The position numbers and the translations under genes are program-made. This document shows positions 28,001 through 37,700 of a DNA stretch of 64,000 nucleotides, one piece after another. Origin of the DNA: CAINVV01 sp963663005 (GTDB lineage: Bacteria > Bacteroidota > Bacteroidia > Bacteroidales > Prolixibacteraceae); NCBI GenBank assembly GCA_963663005.2, contig CAXXHH010000010.1, positions 186,001 to 250,000 of the forward strand, in the 5' to 3' direction. The notes beneath the pieces are model-generated. The model made no database searches. It worked only from the letters and a program-made list of their open reading frames with translations, and was not told the origin of the DNA. Numbering within the stretch: position 1 is the first letter of the stretch; every line of letters begins with the position of its first letter.

Positions 28001-28220
28001 TGACGGCAACATCCGGTATTGACGTATCTGAAGCCATGTAACCACAAAAGGAGAAATCGGGAATTCGATCACCGTTTGCCTCCGTTTTGAAGATTAATTT
28101 CCCATCCTCCGTGATGTGTATCGGAGAATTTGGCGTGGTTTTAAAATGCGCTATTGCACTCAGCTTAAACAGCAAAAGCAGCACAAAAAGAATGGCCCAC
28201 CTATAAATTATTCGCTTCAT
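25068..28220 (-). CDS. Secreted beta-helix protein fused to a DUF6298-like domain
   Basis: A 1050-residue protein with signal peptide (WAILFVLLLLFKLSAIAH). Roughly residues 70-480 are a right-handed parallel beta-helix of the pectate-lyase superfamily type (IQNAIDYVSSLPL..., GVVLRGSG, and HFVSSAVAVWETASRITVEDC rungs). From about 575 on is a second domain with NGWIVRDGKVVTG, MLLQEHYLQHNIIEEG, HHLGIEYTGPVKFVEFW and ILWSRRGAKFADWALFMGGG. It resembles a TIM-barrel-like DUF6298 region found in Bacteroidota glycan loci, and ends in a beta-sandwich. No activity is established for this family as far as I know. Its place in the pectin operon argues for a glycosidase or lyase on decorated pectin. Confidence 0.65.
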   Translation of the reverse strand: MKRIIYRWAILFVLLLLFKLSAIAHFKTTPNSPIHITEDGKLIFKTEANGDRIPDFSFCGYMASDTSIPDVAVKVIVSATSGDATERIQNAIDYVSSLPLDKNGFRGAVLLGKGTFKIAGGLTIRNSGVVLRGSGCQNEGTVLIGTGTDRETLIRITGINNCKFEAPNQLSDSYFPLNTTKLTFKNGHSFKVGDLVRVNRPSTKEWLEKIGTDKIGLYVDYTLTNWTPGDFDLNWNRKVIAVTPESITIDVPLTNVLDPQYGGGNVSKYSWDGRIKNVGVENLRCNSTYDASNVKDENHRWMAITMDNVCDSWVRRVVAEHFVSSAVAVWETASRITVEDCKSLSPVGEIGNYRRYSFQNMGQQVLFQRCFAEFGYHAFSVGYTASGPNAFVQCYSYMPYNFSGAIGGWANGVLFDKMTIDGGIISLAYRDVDGQGGGWSAANSLCWQCRAAQIHLPAPPTANNWAYASWAQGYGDGHHELQHTFVKPESLYYAQLEARTDKKSSEADKIMVYNSPETTAPTIETAAQMSQRSKTPDVTMDGWIDQMIAKYPINQDISHALKSEETGFKSIKKEVKNLPAITLKNGWIVRDGKVVTGRKDRTSMWRGSTRPSELARPAANLVRFVPGRIGRGLTDDLDTLVSDMVKNHVVAMQSFPALWYERRRDDHARTRRADADVWAPFYEQPFSRSGQGEAFDRLSKYDLTKWNTWYWLRLRKFTDLADQNGLMLLQEHYLQHNIIEEGAHWADYPWRTANNINNPGFVENPPYSGDKRVFMAEAFYDTTNLVLKKYHKAYIRKSLDNFKNNTNIIHHLGIEYTGPVKFVEFWLDVIGAWEKENNKRVLVMLPGTKEVQDAILSDPKRSYLVDMIDVVQWQYRSDGSLYAPVGGVSLAGRQYERLIEVGETSFDQIYRAVHDFHLKYPDKGILWSRRGAKFADWALFMGGGSLASIPEIKNEQFFLDAAEMKTITMKASASKQYVLGKEGTGYIIFSESGKVTIDLANDQNQYNLNWINPSTGEIKSFETKVKGGTVNSVDAPGDGPVVAWLSRTKK

Positions 28221-28229
28221 GTTTAATTT

Positions 28230-30209
28230 TTAATCCACAAACACTATTCGCCCCTTTCCTGCTTTCCCTGCCAGGTCTTTTAAATCGTACTGTTTCAAAA
28301 CCCCCGGAATAACATTCGTGAAGGCATCCTGTTGCATTGGATTTTGCAGAAATTCGAAATACGATCTCATCGAACGTGATATTTCAGTCAGCGCAATCCG
28401 GTTATCCAAAAATGCAGCATGGATTGCCACCGGACCATATGAACCGTTTGCCGACAATCTAATCTCATGACCTGCAAATCTTGAGTCGGTTGAGACGAAA
28501 TCCACCAACGACATGATATCAATGACTCTTTGTCCGACAATGGTTTTTCCTATATGCAGACTAATCATGGCATTACGGTATTCGCGGTTCCGGTATTTAA
28601 CATCATTCAGAGATGACGGATCGGCAGTTTCGCCATAGCCACGCAATTCGGCTACAACCAGAATATCTCCCTGATTGACATAATTGAGCAACGTGGCTTC
28701 ATCATTCAAAACGGCATCTTTGCCCGCTTCATTGAGGTAAAGAACAACCTTCCCGGCCGGAGCCACTTTTTCAGGCACCACAACCACGCAAGGCACGGGC
28801 ATTTCGCCTTTGCGGATGAGCTGGTATTTGTATTGATTATAAGTTCTTCCGGGGATTATTCCGGTTGGCTCGGCAACCGTTTTTTCCTTTGGCATACTGA
28901 TACCCAGGAGATCGAGCACTTTTTGCTTTATAATATCATTGTTTTGCTGCAAAAATTTTGTCCGGTCGGCGGTCAGCTGGTTCGCCCGGTTCAGGTTGGA
29001 CTGTGGAATTGAGACAGCATCCGCGAAAGCGGTATTGACCTGACCCGTTGAAGTGCATTGCATATCGTCATCAGGAACCCTGACCAGCTGATTTTCCTGA
29101 ACCGGCGTCGGATCTTTGCAAAGCCAGGTACGAAACCAGGTTGCCAACTCCTCGCGCTTCGCTTTTGGCATTCCGTGACCACTTTCGGCGGTAAACAATT
29201 TCACGGCATCTTTTGCCCCAAGAGCCTCGTACTGTTTTTGCAGTTCGCGGTATCCCTGGATGGCGCCCCAATAATCGACAAAATCGTACAGTCCGGACAT
29301 GATCAAGACGGGCTTCGGAGCAAACATTGTTACCCAATCTGCAATCTCAATATGAGCGCTTCCCTCGCCCGGAATATGCTGACAACCGTCGGAGGGTCCG
29401 CTGAGCTCCAGCACCCGCTCCCGCTGAGAAAAATAGCTGCAAATGCATGCAACTTTCAGTCGGTCTTCCATCCCGATAAGGTAAGCAGTCTGGGTTCCAC
29501 CACCTGAACTACCGTATGCTGCGAGACGATTTTTATCGATATCCGTGCGGGTTTCCAGGTAGTCGATAGCACGGTGATTATCCCAATATTCGTAGGCAGC
29601 CAGACTACTGCCCAACAAATTGCAACCAACATTCAGCAACGTATGTTCTGTGGTGGCTCCGCGGGTAGAAGGCTTGCCATTTTCATCCAAAAACTGAACC
29701 CGCTCGCCTTGTCCGATGGGGTCGACAACCAAGACTGCAATACCATTCAGTGCCATTAAAACGGCTTCCTGCGATCCTAACTTGCCGTTGATACCATGGC
29801 CAGCCAATTCGAGCGAGGCAGGAAACGGGCCATTGCCTTCCGGAAGATATAGATTGGCGGTGACATACCGTTTGGGAAGACTTTCAAAGACGACTTTCTC
29901 GACACGAAATCCTTTTTCCTGCGTAGTTTTCAACACTTTTGAATTTATTGGCTGCTTATCAGGAAAGTCCCCCAGAATTGTTTTGTAACGCTTTCTCAGC
30001 TCATCGCGATAGCGCAACATATCGCTTTTGGAGCGAACAGCCAGAGCCAGGTCGGACTGCCGGTCGGCATATTGCTGGTGAACATCACGCATCAGATATG
30101 AATTATAGGCGAGATTATTTCGCCAGGCAAGCACATTAGGCGAGTTCTGACCAAATATAGAGAATGCCCAAAAAGCCAGGAAGCAACCGATTAGTACTTT
30201 TTTTGCCAT
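28230..30209 (-). CDS. Secreted tandem alpha/beta-hydrolase (acetylxylan-esterase-like)
   Basis: 659 residues with signal peptide (KKVLIGCFLAFWAFSIFG). The first alpha/beta-hydrolase domain (about 100-370) has YLPEGNGPFPASLEL, nucleophile elbow AYGSSGGGTQ, an acid in MSGLYDFVDYWG and His in TAESGHGMP, a complete Ser-Asp-His set like acetyl esterases of AXE1 type. A second domain (about 430-655) repeats the fold, but its elbow reads SANGSYGPVAI, where Asn replaces the first Gly of G-x-S-x-G, and no obvious acid-His pair follows, so it may be non-catalytic. It probably removes acetyl or methyl esters from pectin. It lies 9 bases before the DUF6298 gene. Confidence 0.78.
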   Translation of the reverse strand: MAKKVLIGCFLAFWAFSIFGQNSPNVLAWRNNLAYNSYLMRDVHQQYADRQSDLALAVRSKSDMLRYRDELRKRYKTILGDFPDKQPINSKVLKTTQEKGFRVEKVVFESLPKRYVTANLYLPEGNGPFPASLELAGHGINGKLGSQEAVLMALNGIAVLVVDPIGQGERVQFLDENGKPSTRGATTEHTLLNVGCNLLGSSLAAYEYWDNHRAIDYLETRTDIDKNRLAAYGSSGGGTQTAYLIGMEDRLKVACICSYFSQRERVLELSGPSDGCQHIPGEGSAHIEIADWVTMFAPKPVLIMSGLYDFVDYWGAIQGYRELQKQYEALGAKDAVKLFTAESGHGMPKAKREELATWFRTWLCKDPTPVQENQLVRVPDDDMQCTSTGQVNTAFADAVSIPQSNLNRANQLTADRTKFLQQNNDIIKQKVLDLLGISMPKEKTVAEPTGIIPGRTYNQYKYQLIRKGEMPVPCVVVVPEKVAPAGKVVLYLNEAGKDAVLNDEATLLNYVNQGDILVVAELRGYGETADPSSLNDVKYRNREYRNAMISLHIGKTIVGQRVIDIMSLVDFVSTDSRFAGHEIRLSANGSYGPVAIHAAFLDNRIALTEISRSMRSYFEFLQNPMQQDAFTNVIPGVLKQYDLKDLAGKAGKGRIVFVD

Positions 30210-30235
30210 CTTAATAATTCAATAAGCGTTATTTT

Positions 30236-31846
30236 TCACTTTTTAGCAGGTATCTCAGTTGTCTTAGCCGAGCGGATATAATTGATCAGAAAATTCATGT
30301 TCCGGATATAGTCGCCAGTGGAGATATATTCTTTTTCGGACGGATCGCGGTAAGGCGACGTATCCGTCTCGTCCCCGACATTTGTCGAGGCATATTGATC
30401 GGTAGGCTCTTGCTTCTGGCCATCGCCAATGTACGGATTGCTGATTGAAGCATGCTTCACCATCCAGCGGCCTTCCTTGTCGAGCGAATTAATAATCTCT
30501 TTCACCATGTCCTCCTTCGGTGTAAATTTGAACGCATCCTTGTTCAGATCGTAAAAATGTTGCGGTGTACCTTCCGCCTTAAATTCTTCGGCTTTCAATG
30601 GAGAGTCTTTTGTTACCTCCTCGGGCGAAAGGGCTGAAAGTCGGGCGTATTCCGCCTTTAGTTCGTCAAGCGGGATCCTGCGTTTTCCGCCATAATGTGA
30701 CAAGAGATGGTCGCTGTTGTAATCCGTGTAATAATATCCGTATTTAACATTAGAGCCCTTGCGGTGAACGTAAATAGCCTTATTGGTACCGATTTCCACG
30801 AAAGTCGGATGAGTTAGTCCGCGATCCGTCTCGGCGGCAGGCAATTTTGTCGCCTCCAACCATTTTATGGCATCCGGAACCCTCGAAAGAAATTTCCTGT
30901 CGCCAGTAAGTTGATAAAACTTCAGCAACAGCATTGCGTTTGTACAGGTCGGTGCGGGCATAAATGCCGCAGGTTCGTACGTGCGGGCGCCTGCCGTCTC
31001 AAGCGCCATATTGAGCTGAAAGCCCCAGGCGCCGCAAGCGTCCTGCGAAGTCAGGTAGAAATTCATTCCACGCCTGATAGGATCAAGAAAACGCTCCTCA
31101 CCCAGCACCTGATAGCACTGGATCAGAAAATGGATATTTTCCCAAATTACGTCATCGTTGAAAGTAAAATACGACGTATAATCGGGGTGCCCCTGTTTGT
31201 TAAAATCATATTTCAGCGGATAGCGTTGCGGCCATCCACCAATAGGATATTGGCTTTTCAGGATAAAGTCGATCGCCTTATCCAAGGCCGGTTTGTAAGC
31301 CGGATCCAGCTTTTCGACGTAAATTCTCAACAGAAAACGGGCTGCATCAGAGGTGATATCGTCGTCGAAGGTTGAATTTCCGTAATAATGTTGAAATTCC
31401 TCCAAACGCCAGCCATTTTTTCCAATGGTATTATACCACTGTTTCAGGGAGCGGTCGCCGGCAAAATCGATCATGTAGTTCCATCCACCCTCGTGACTTT
31501 GTCCCCAGATGATAGCTGCTGCAGCTTTTGCCGCGGCCTGATAATAAAATTCATTTCCGGTGGTTTTATAGGCATCCATAAAAAGGTGCCCCATGCTCAC
31601 CGTACCCGGATGCTGAAGCCAGATCATCGTTTTGTACGCCTCCATTTCTCCCCATCTGCGCGAAAAATCAGGCATGTAGTACCAAACATATCCGCCATTG
31701 GTTGCAGCTTTTTCGACCATGAATTGTGTTGCCCGAAGCATGGTTTGCTCGGCCTCTTTCGAAAGATTCTTGCTTTGCGCCCGACTCTGAAAGGAAGATG
31801 AAAGCAACAGGGTGACAAAACTGACAGTCAACAACAGGTGTCTCAT
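30236..31846 (-). CDS. PL10-like pectate lyase
   Basis: 536 residues with signal peptide (MRHLLLTVSFVTLLLSSSFQSRAQ). It has the (alpha/alpha) toroid of PL10, with the landmarks GGWNYMIDF, FQHYYGNSTFDDDITSDAARFL, YPIGGWPQRYPL and YTSYFTFNDDVIWENIHFL. The latter two closely parallel the PL10 part of the fusion protein at 20463, although overall the two differ and this one has an extra C-terminal stretch (about 420-530). It would cut polygalacturonate by beta-elimination, giving unsaturated ends for GH105. It sits 15 bases after the LamG gene in the operon. Confidence 0.85.
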   Translation of the reverse strand: MRHLLLTVSFVTLLLSSSFQSRAQSKNLSKEAEQTMLRATQFMVEKAATNGGYVWYYMPDFSRRWGEMEAYKTMIWLQHPGTVSMGHLFMDAYKTTGNEFYYQAAAKAAAAIIWGQSHEGGWNYMIDFAGDRSLKQWYNTIGKNGWRLEEFQHYYGNSTFDDDITSDAARFLLRIYVEKLDPAYKPALDKAIDFILKSQYPIGGWPQRYPLKYDFNKQGHPDYTSYFTFNDDVIWENIHFLIQCYQVLGEERFLDPIRRGMNFYLTSQDACGAWGFQLNMALETAGARTYEPAAFMPAPTCTNAMLLLKFYQLTGDRKFLSRVPDAIKWLEATKLPAAETDRGLTHPTFVEIGTNKAIYVHRKGSNVKYGYYYTDYNSDHLLSHYGGKRRIPLDELKAEYARLSALSPEEVTKDSPLKAEEFKAEGTPQHFYDLNKDAFKFTPKEDMVKEIINSLDKEGRWMVKHASISNPYIGDGQKQEPTDQYASTNVGDETDTSPYRDPSEKEYISTGDYIRNMNFLINYIRSAKTTEIPAKK

Positions 31847-31861
31847 GAGGATTTTTCTAAT

Positions 31862-32542
31862 TCAATATTTGATAAAATCTATTGGCTTTAGTGCCTTGGG
31901 GGTGATTCGGATGCTATATATTGCACCTTTAAACCAGGATAATTGGTTCTGACGAACTCCCAAAGAGGTTTTACCACCTGCAAATGTCCTGAATTTGATC
32001 CTGCTCTCCAGCTCCTTTTTGCCATTGACAAAAGTCTGCTGATAATCTTGTTCAACCACAAAAGCAACATGAGCCCACTGATCCAAAGGATGGGTCAAGG
32101 TTGGTTCGATTAACGTTTTTTGCTCGTCGCCGGATTTAAAGAAGGCATCCAGGTACCAGTCTGAATCGTTTGACCGCAATTCCATCATGACACGACTTCC
32201 CCTTACCTCTCCGCCATGAAAATAGCGTTGTTCAAAATTACCTCCTTTCGCCGGGCAAAGCAATATTTCGATGGTAAACTCTGTCAAGCCGGTGAGCGGC
32301 ATCATGTCCAAAAAAATACCATCGGTGGAACCATTGAATTGTACCGCATTACCATACTTGCAAGCTACGATTTCAGGCTTACCGAGAATACTGATTCCAC
32401 TTCCGCCTGCCCGAAGCAGATCGCTTACTATCCATTCGGTCGTTTTGGCGTTTGCCGCAACGAGCTCCTTCCCGGTAGGTTTACCAAAAGAGACCAGAGA
32501 GAATATGAGGAAGATCAGCGTAAAAAGTCGCAGGATATTCAT
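31862..32542 (-). CDS. Secreted LamG-like (concanavalin-fold) protein
   Basis: A 226-residue protein with signal peptide (MNILRLFTLIFLIFSLVSFG), then a single LamG/Laminin_G_3 jelly roll: GNAVQFNGSTDGIFLD, LTEFTIEILLCPAKGG, DQWAHVAFVVEQ, TFVNGKKELES, and SLGVRQNQLSWFKGAIYSIRI. Such domains bind carbohydrate. No catalytic residues are visible, so it is likely a carbohydrate-binding accessory protein. It is the first gene after susD, beyond a strong hairpin at 32599-32628. Confidence 0.75.
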   Translation of the reverse strand: MNILRLFTLIFLIFSLVSFGKPTGKELVAANAKTTEWIVSDLLRAGGSGISILGKPEIVACKYGNAVQFNGSTDGIFLDMMPLTGLTEFTIEILLCPAKGGNFEQRYFHGGEVRGSRVMMELRSNDSDWYLDAFFKSGDEQKTLIEPTLTHPLDQWAHVAFVVEQDYQQTFVNGKKELESRIKFRTFAGGKTSLGVRQNQLSWFKGAIYSIRITPKALKPIDFIKY

Positions 32543-32598
32543 GGTAAAACCGGTTTAAATTGTCACCAAGTACAAAGCTTTGCCGAGTCCGGGAATTA

Positions 32599-32628
32599 AA
32601 TAACCCGTCCGGAATTGGACGGGTTATT
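32599..32628. terminator. Hairpin downstream of susD (attenuator or mRNA stabiliser)
   Basis: A perfect 12-bp inverted repeat (32599-32610 with 32617-32628, core AACCCGTCC/GGACGGGTT) around a 6-nt loop lies 31 bases after the susD stop. There is no long T-run on the minus strand, so it may cause partial termination or protect the abundant susCD transcript while letting some read-through into the enzyme genes. Confidence 0.6.
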
Positions 32629-32658
32629 CCTACTAGTACAAATCTAACTCAACTCAAA

Positions 32659-34710
32659 TTATTTATTAGGCAATCCGTAACCATTTGTTACATTTCCTTT
32701 CGATTGGTCGATAACTGTCAGAGGCAGTGGGTGGAAATAACGAGGTGCATTTGTCTCGCGACCTACAACGCCGTCCAGAACGGCCGCATTCAACATCGCT
32801 TTGGCATTTGCATCATTCCAAACGGTAATACCCCAGTTCACTCTGGTGTAACCATCGGCCACCAGTGCTTTAGCTTCTGCACCAGCAGGGTCGATGTAGT
32901 TGTACAATCCTTTGATAGCCAAATTCCTGGCAGTTGTGGTATAGGCTGCAATCCCCCAATTGTAAATACCTCTCCAACCCGGATAAAGTGCAGGATCAGA
33001 TTCAACCGGACTTTGAGTAACTGTTGCTACATTGCCGCCAACCTGGACAAATTTCGTCCAAACATAGTTGGATATAGTTCTGCCGCTTGGGAAGGTATAG
33101 AATCCGTTAGCCTGAAGTCCGGCTGTCATATCTGCCATCTCCTTGCGGATAGCAATGGCTCTTTCATTGAACTTACCTGAACGAATCATGTCCCAGCGAA
33201 TAGCGCCTTCGCCTAAAAGTTCCAATTTGCGCTCATTGTAGATAGCATCCAACAATGCATCGCCAGTCAAACTGGAGATATTTTTGCTCGTGTTACCAAA
33301 AGCTCTTGTACGAATTTGGTTTACCAACGTAACCGCACCCGCGGCATCAGTACCAGCAACGGCTTTCGCTTCGGCAAGCAAAAGCATCACATCAGCCATT
33401 CTCAGAATAACATAGTTGATACCTGAGGAACGGAATGTTGCATTGGGGTATAAAGGTACGTCTCCCCTATTTTTGTCCCATTTGTTGGTACTTGGACCAC
33501 CGCCGCCGATACGTGTACCTACGCCGAGTGGAATCAAATTCTCTTGTCCGGTTGCTGCATTACTACCAGTTACAACCATACTTACGTCGCGACGCATATC
33601 ACCGTTTTCGTAGCCATTGTAGAAGAATGAAGGAATAATACGGATAGCTGCAAACGTATTTAAGTAAGAGTTGACAGAGCTGTTTGAGCCTGGACGAGCC
33701 ATACTGTATCCGTATTCGCTATTTCCAATAGCCGGTACGCAACCGATTTCGAAGAGAGATTCCTGACTAATCCGCCTGGAGTTCACTTCTTGCCAATGTT
33801 TTTGGAAAGGATTATTGACTGACCTTGTATCGGTTGTGATCAACTTGGCAGATCCGCTTTGAGTGGTAACAGCTGCATTCAGGTATGTTTCAGCCACCTT
33901 GACGTAATCAATATAATCTGAACGACGTGCATATACACATGTTCCATCATCTGCACCTTTATTTACAAACTGAACGGAACCGTACAAACCCTTGATATCG
34001 GTACGGATGGTTTGCCAGCTTCCGGCATGAAGAGCAATCTCGCCAATCAGCGCATTTGCAAATGTGCGGCTGATTCTTTCTGCCGTTATTCCACCTTGTC
34101 CAAGGACGAACATTTTACCTTCAACAGCTTTAACATCGGCAAGAATTTTATCCATTATTTCGAAGCGTGATGTCAGGGTATAGGTTGTCACTACCTGATT
34201 TTCATAACCATAAGGAACATCGCCAAAGTGGCGTACCAACTCCCAGGCTAAATAAGCCCTCAGGGTTTTGGCTTCTCCATAAAGTTGTGTCCAGGCTGTA
34301 GCAACACTACCTTTTGCATCAGCTTGATATTCAGCTTTTGCTCCTATCAAATCGGCAATACGGGTAGCGCGTGCAAGTGCTACGTTTAAACTATTGTATA
34401 GACCCATATCAGTATTTACAGTAGTTGCACCCGGTTGCAATCTTGCGATGACATTGTTGACCGATGGATATTCGCTCATGTATTCAGCATCCGAACCCAG
34501 TGGATCCTGCCAGTTGTAGTTTCCTCCGGCAGCAGCATTCTGACGATATTCGGCGTAAACCCACGATAGTGCTTTAAAAGCCTCGCTTGGACTCGACATA
34601 ACAAAGTTATCGTCTGACTGGCCTGCATTCGTAACATCCAAATAGTCTTTGCACCCCGAAAACATAGCCGGTAATAGTGCCAGAAATATATAGATTACTA
34701 TTTTTTTCAT
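32659..34710 (-). CDS. SusD/RagB-family outer-membrane glycan-binding lipoprotein
   Basis: 683 residues, beginning with a lipoprotein signal (IYIFLALLPAMFSGC; Cys at about 20). Family features include LRAYLAWELVRHFGDVPYG in the TPR-like helical part, ADVMLLLAEAKAVAG, LVNQIRTRAFGN and NERKLELLGEGAIRWDMIR near the C-terminal part. It should sit on the cell surface as the lid of the SusC transporter encoded 38 bases upstream and bind pectic oligosaccharides. It is on the long side for SusD proteins (often 500-600). Confidence 0.95.
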   Translation of the reverse strand: MKKIVIYIFLALLPAMFSGCKDYLDVTNAGQSDDNFVMSSPSEAFKALSWVYAEYRQNAAAGGNYNWQDPLGSDAEYMSEYPSVNNVIARLQPGATTVNTDMGLYNSLNVALARATRIADLIGAKAEYQADAKGSVATAWTQLYGEAKTLRAYLAWELVRHFGDVPYGYENQVVTTYTLTSRFEIMDKILADVKAVEGKMFVLGQGGITAERISRTFANALIGEIALHAGSWQTIRTDIKGLYGSVQFVNKGADDGTCVYARRSDYIDYVKVAETYLNAAVTTQSGSAKLITTDTRSVNNPFQKHWQEVNSRRISQESLFEIGCVPAIGNSEYGYSMARPGSNSSVNSYLNTFAAIRIIPSFFYNGYENGDMRRDVSMVVTGSNAATGQENLIPLGVGTRIGGGGPSTNKWDKNRGDVPLYPNATFRSSGINYVILRMADVMLLLAEAKAVAGTDAAGAVTLVNQIRTRAFGNTSKNISSLTGDALLDAIYNERKLELLGEGAIRWDMIRSGKFNERAIAIRKEMADMTAGLQANGFYTFPSGRTISNYVWTKFVQVGGNVATVTQSPVESDPALYPGWRGIYNWGIAAYTTTARNLAIKGLYNYIDPAGAEAKALVADGYTRVNWGITVWNDANAKAMLNAAVLDGVVGRETNAPRYFHPLPLTVIDQSKGNVTNGYGLPNK

Positions 34711-34748
34711 GATTGTTTTTCTTTAAAGATGATTTCCGATTATTCGAT

Positions 34749-37700
34749 TTAGAAAGTAACATTTAGGCCAATCACAAACTGACGGGCACGTGGATAGGTA
34801 CCCCAATCAAGTCCGGGAGTCGGATAACGGGATTTATTTACATTTTGATCCGTATTAACATCAGGATCAAGTCCGGAGTAACCTGTCAGGGTAAATGCAT
34901 TATAGACAGATCCGTAGATGCGCATGTTGCTAACCTTTACTTTGTTCAGCACCAGTTTTGGCAATGTATAGCCCAAGGTCAACGTGTTTAGACGCAGGTA
35001 TGAACCATCTTCGATACCAATATCGGAAACATAGCCTTGTTGTAGGAAGGTCGATGGTACAGTCGCGTTGGCGTTGGCAGCATTCAACTGGTCAGGCGTA
35101 ACAAGTTTTACTAAACTTCCGTTCTGAATTTGGTAGTTTGTATAGGAATCTTTCACGACAGAAAGCTTATTTCCGTATAGACCACCACCTTTGTTACCGT
35201 TAAACAGCGTAGCCAATTTATTGGCATTGTAGACATCATTGCCGTAGCTCCAGTTAAAATACATGCCAAGATCGAAGTTCTTGTATGCGGCGTTAATGTT
35301 GAAACCGCCAGTGTTCTTTGGATTCATATTTCCAATTTCGACCATATCCTTGTCGTCAATCACGCCATCCTTAACATTATCCACAAATTTTGGCAAACCA
35401 GGATATGCCTGCTGAGAACCGGGAACCAGACCAGCACGATAGGAGACAAATGATTTTGAAAGATCAGCAACACCTGCTTTTAGCGTGTAAACACCTGTTC
35501 CTGCGTTGAAATCGAAATCTTCCGGAGTATAATAACCTTTACCATCCCTTTGATAACCCATTACGATACCAACAGGTTTACCCACCAACAATTTATAGTC
35601 GGCATTTGGAATTCCGGACTGCAGGAATGAAGTTCCATAGGCGCTTTGCATCCCGTCAGCGAGTTTATCAATATTGCCTTTGTTGATGTTGATATTTGCA
35701 CTTGCCGTAATATTCCAATCCTTGTTCCTCAAAATCGTGCCTGTCAATGAGATTTCAATCCCTTTGTTGCTGGTTTGTCCAATATTGGCATAACTGGTCG
35801 TAAAACCCGTGATAGATGGAATGTCGGTCAGCATTAACAAATCCTTCGTGCTATTTTGGTAAACATCGACAGTACCAGTCAGAGCATGCTTAAACAGTGA
35901 GAAGTCAAGACCGATATTACGTGTAATGGTAGTTTCCCATTTCAAATCGCGGTTGGCCAACTGAGCAGTTGCCAGGTCATACGAAGGCTGAAGCGTTCTG
36001 TTCAGGCCATATTGCCAGCGGGTGTCGGTTGTGGCTGCCCATAATTGAGACCACTGGTCGGCACTGATGGCGTCATTTCCTACCTCACCATACGATACAC
36101 GAAGTTTCAAGTCATCGAGACCCTTGATATTTTTCATAAAAGACTCTTCAGACATACGCCAGGCAATTGAACCTGCCGGGAAATATCCCCAACGATGTTC
36201 CGGGGAGAAATTGGAAGAACCGTCAGCGCGGAAGGTAGCGGCAAGCATATACTTGTCTTTGAGCGAGTAATTTGCCCTTCCGAAATATGACTGAAGACGA
36301 TTTGGTGTACTCACACCCGTAGCAACTACCAGGTTTGCACCGTATTGCGAGATCATCGCAAAAGCATTATCCATTGTAAAATTCGCAGGATATTTTTGTC
36401 CTGATATACGCATGCTGGTTCCACCCGAATTGGTTATTTCCTGACCTACCAGGAAGTTAAGCCGGTGTATCTCTTTCAATTTTAATTCATACGCCAGGGT
36501 ATTGGCCCATCGTAAAGACTTAGCTTCATTCTTTCTAAAATCAGCATCGCCGGCAAATTGAAGTGTTCCATCGCTGTTTTTGTAGTTTACTTCATTGCCA
36601 CTGGCAGGGGTCGGACCTCTCCAGATTTTATTTTGCGTATAATTGCGGGCAAGCGTCAATTCAGAGTGGTAGTTTAAACCCTTGATAATTTTCCAATTCA
36701 AACCGGTCGTACTGCGAATCGATTGAGTTAACAACAGGTTTTGACGGTCTTTGATCACATTGACCGGGTTGTACATGTCATCCATGACAAACATCTCTTC
36801 TCCCATGGAGGCATCACCAAGGTACGTCTGATCACCTTTAATATCACTCTTAGCCATTGGACGGAAACGGTATGAACCGGAGAGGGATGAACCGTAACCG
36901 CTTGTTGTACTTTCATTACCCATTGAACTTTTATCCGTATACTGCAAGTCCAGGTTAAAATCCAGTTTGTTACCTATTTTTTGATCCAATTTTAAGGATG
37001 CCACTGTTCTTTTGGAGAAGGAGTTCAGTTTCATCCCATCTTCATCGAGGTAGCCCAATCCTAAAATGATTTTTGTTTTGTCTGTTCCGCCTGTGATAGT
37101 CAGGTCATGGTTCTGTGAGAATGAACTAAAATAGACATCCTTCTGCACGTCGTATTGGTTCACATTTTTGTATGCGTCTAAACCTGCAGAGTTAGTGCCA
37201 GTGTATGCACCTATTCCGAACAATTTCTGGAATGGTGTGGTATAAGTTGATCCAAAATAGGTGTCAAGCAGTCCCCATTTGAACGATAAATAATCGTATG
37301 GATTTAAAGTACTAAGATATCCGGTTGGGGTGTTAAATTTTCCATAACCGCTGTAACTAACAGTCACATCGCCGGATTTTCCCCTTTTGGTTGTAACAAG
37401 AATAACCCCGTTGGCACCGCGTGCACCAAAAATAGCAGTAGAGGAGGCGTCTTTCAGCACGTCAATGCTTTCAACCATCTCGGAAGGGACGTCACTGATG
37501 TTACCAGGAACACCGTCGATCAAAACAAGTGGGTCGTTACTTTGTGAGATAGAACCACCACCACGAACACGTATCGAAATAGTCGCATCTGGTCGTCCAT
37601 CCTGAGAAATAACGTTCACACCCGCAAGTCGTCCCTGGAGTGCTTGCGCCACGTTGGCAACAGGAATTGCTGCGATTTGCTTACCGGAAACAGACGCAAC

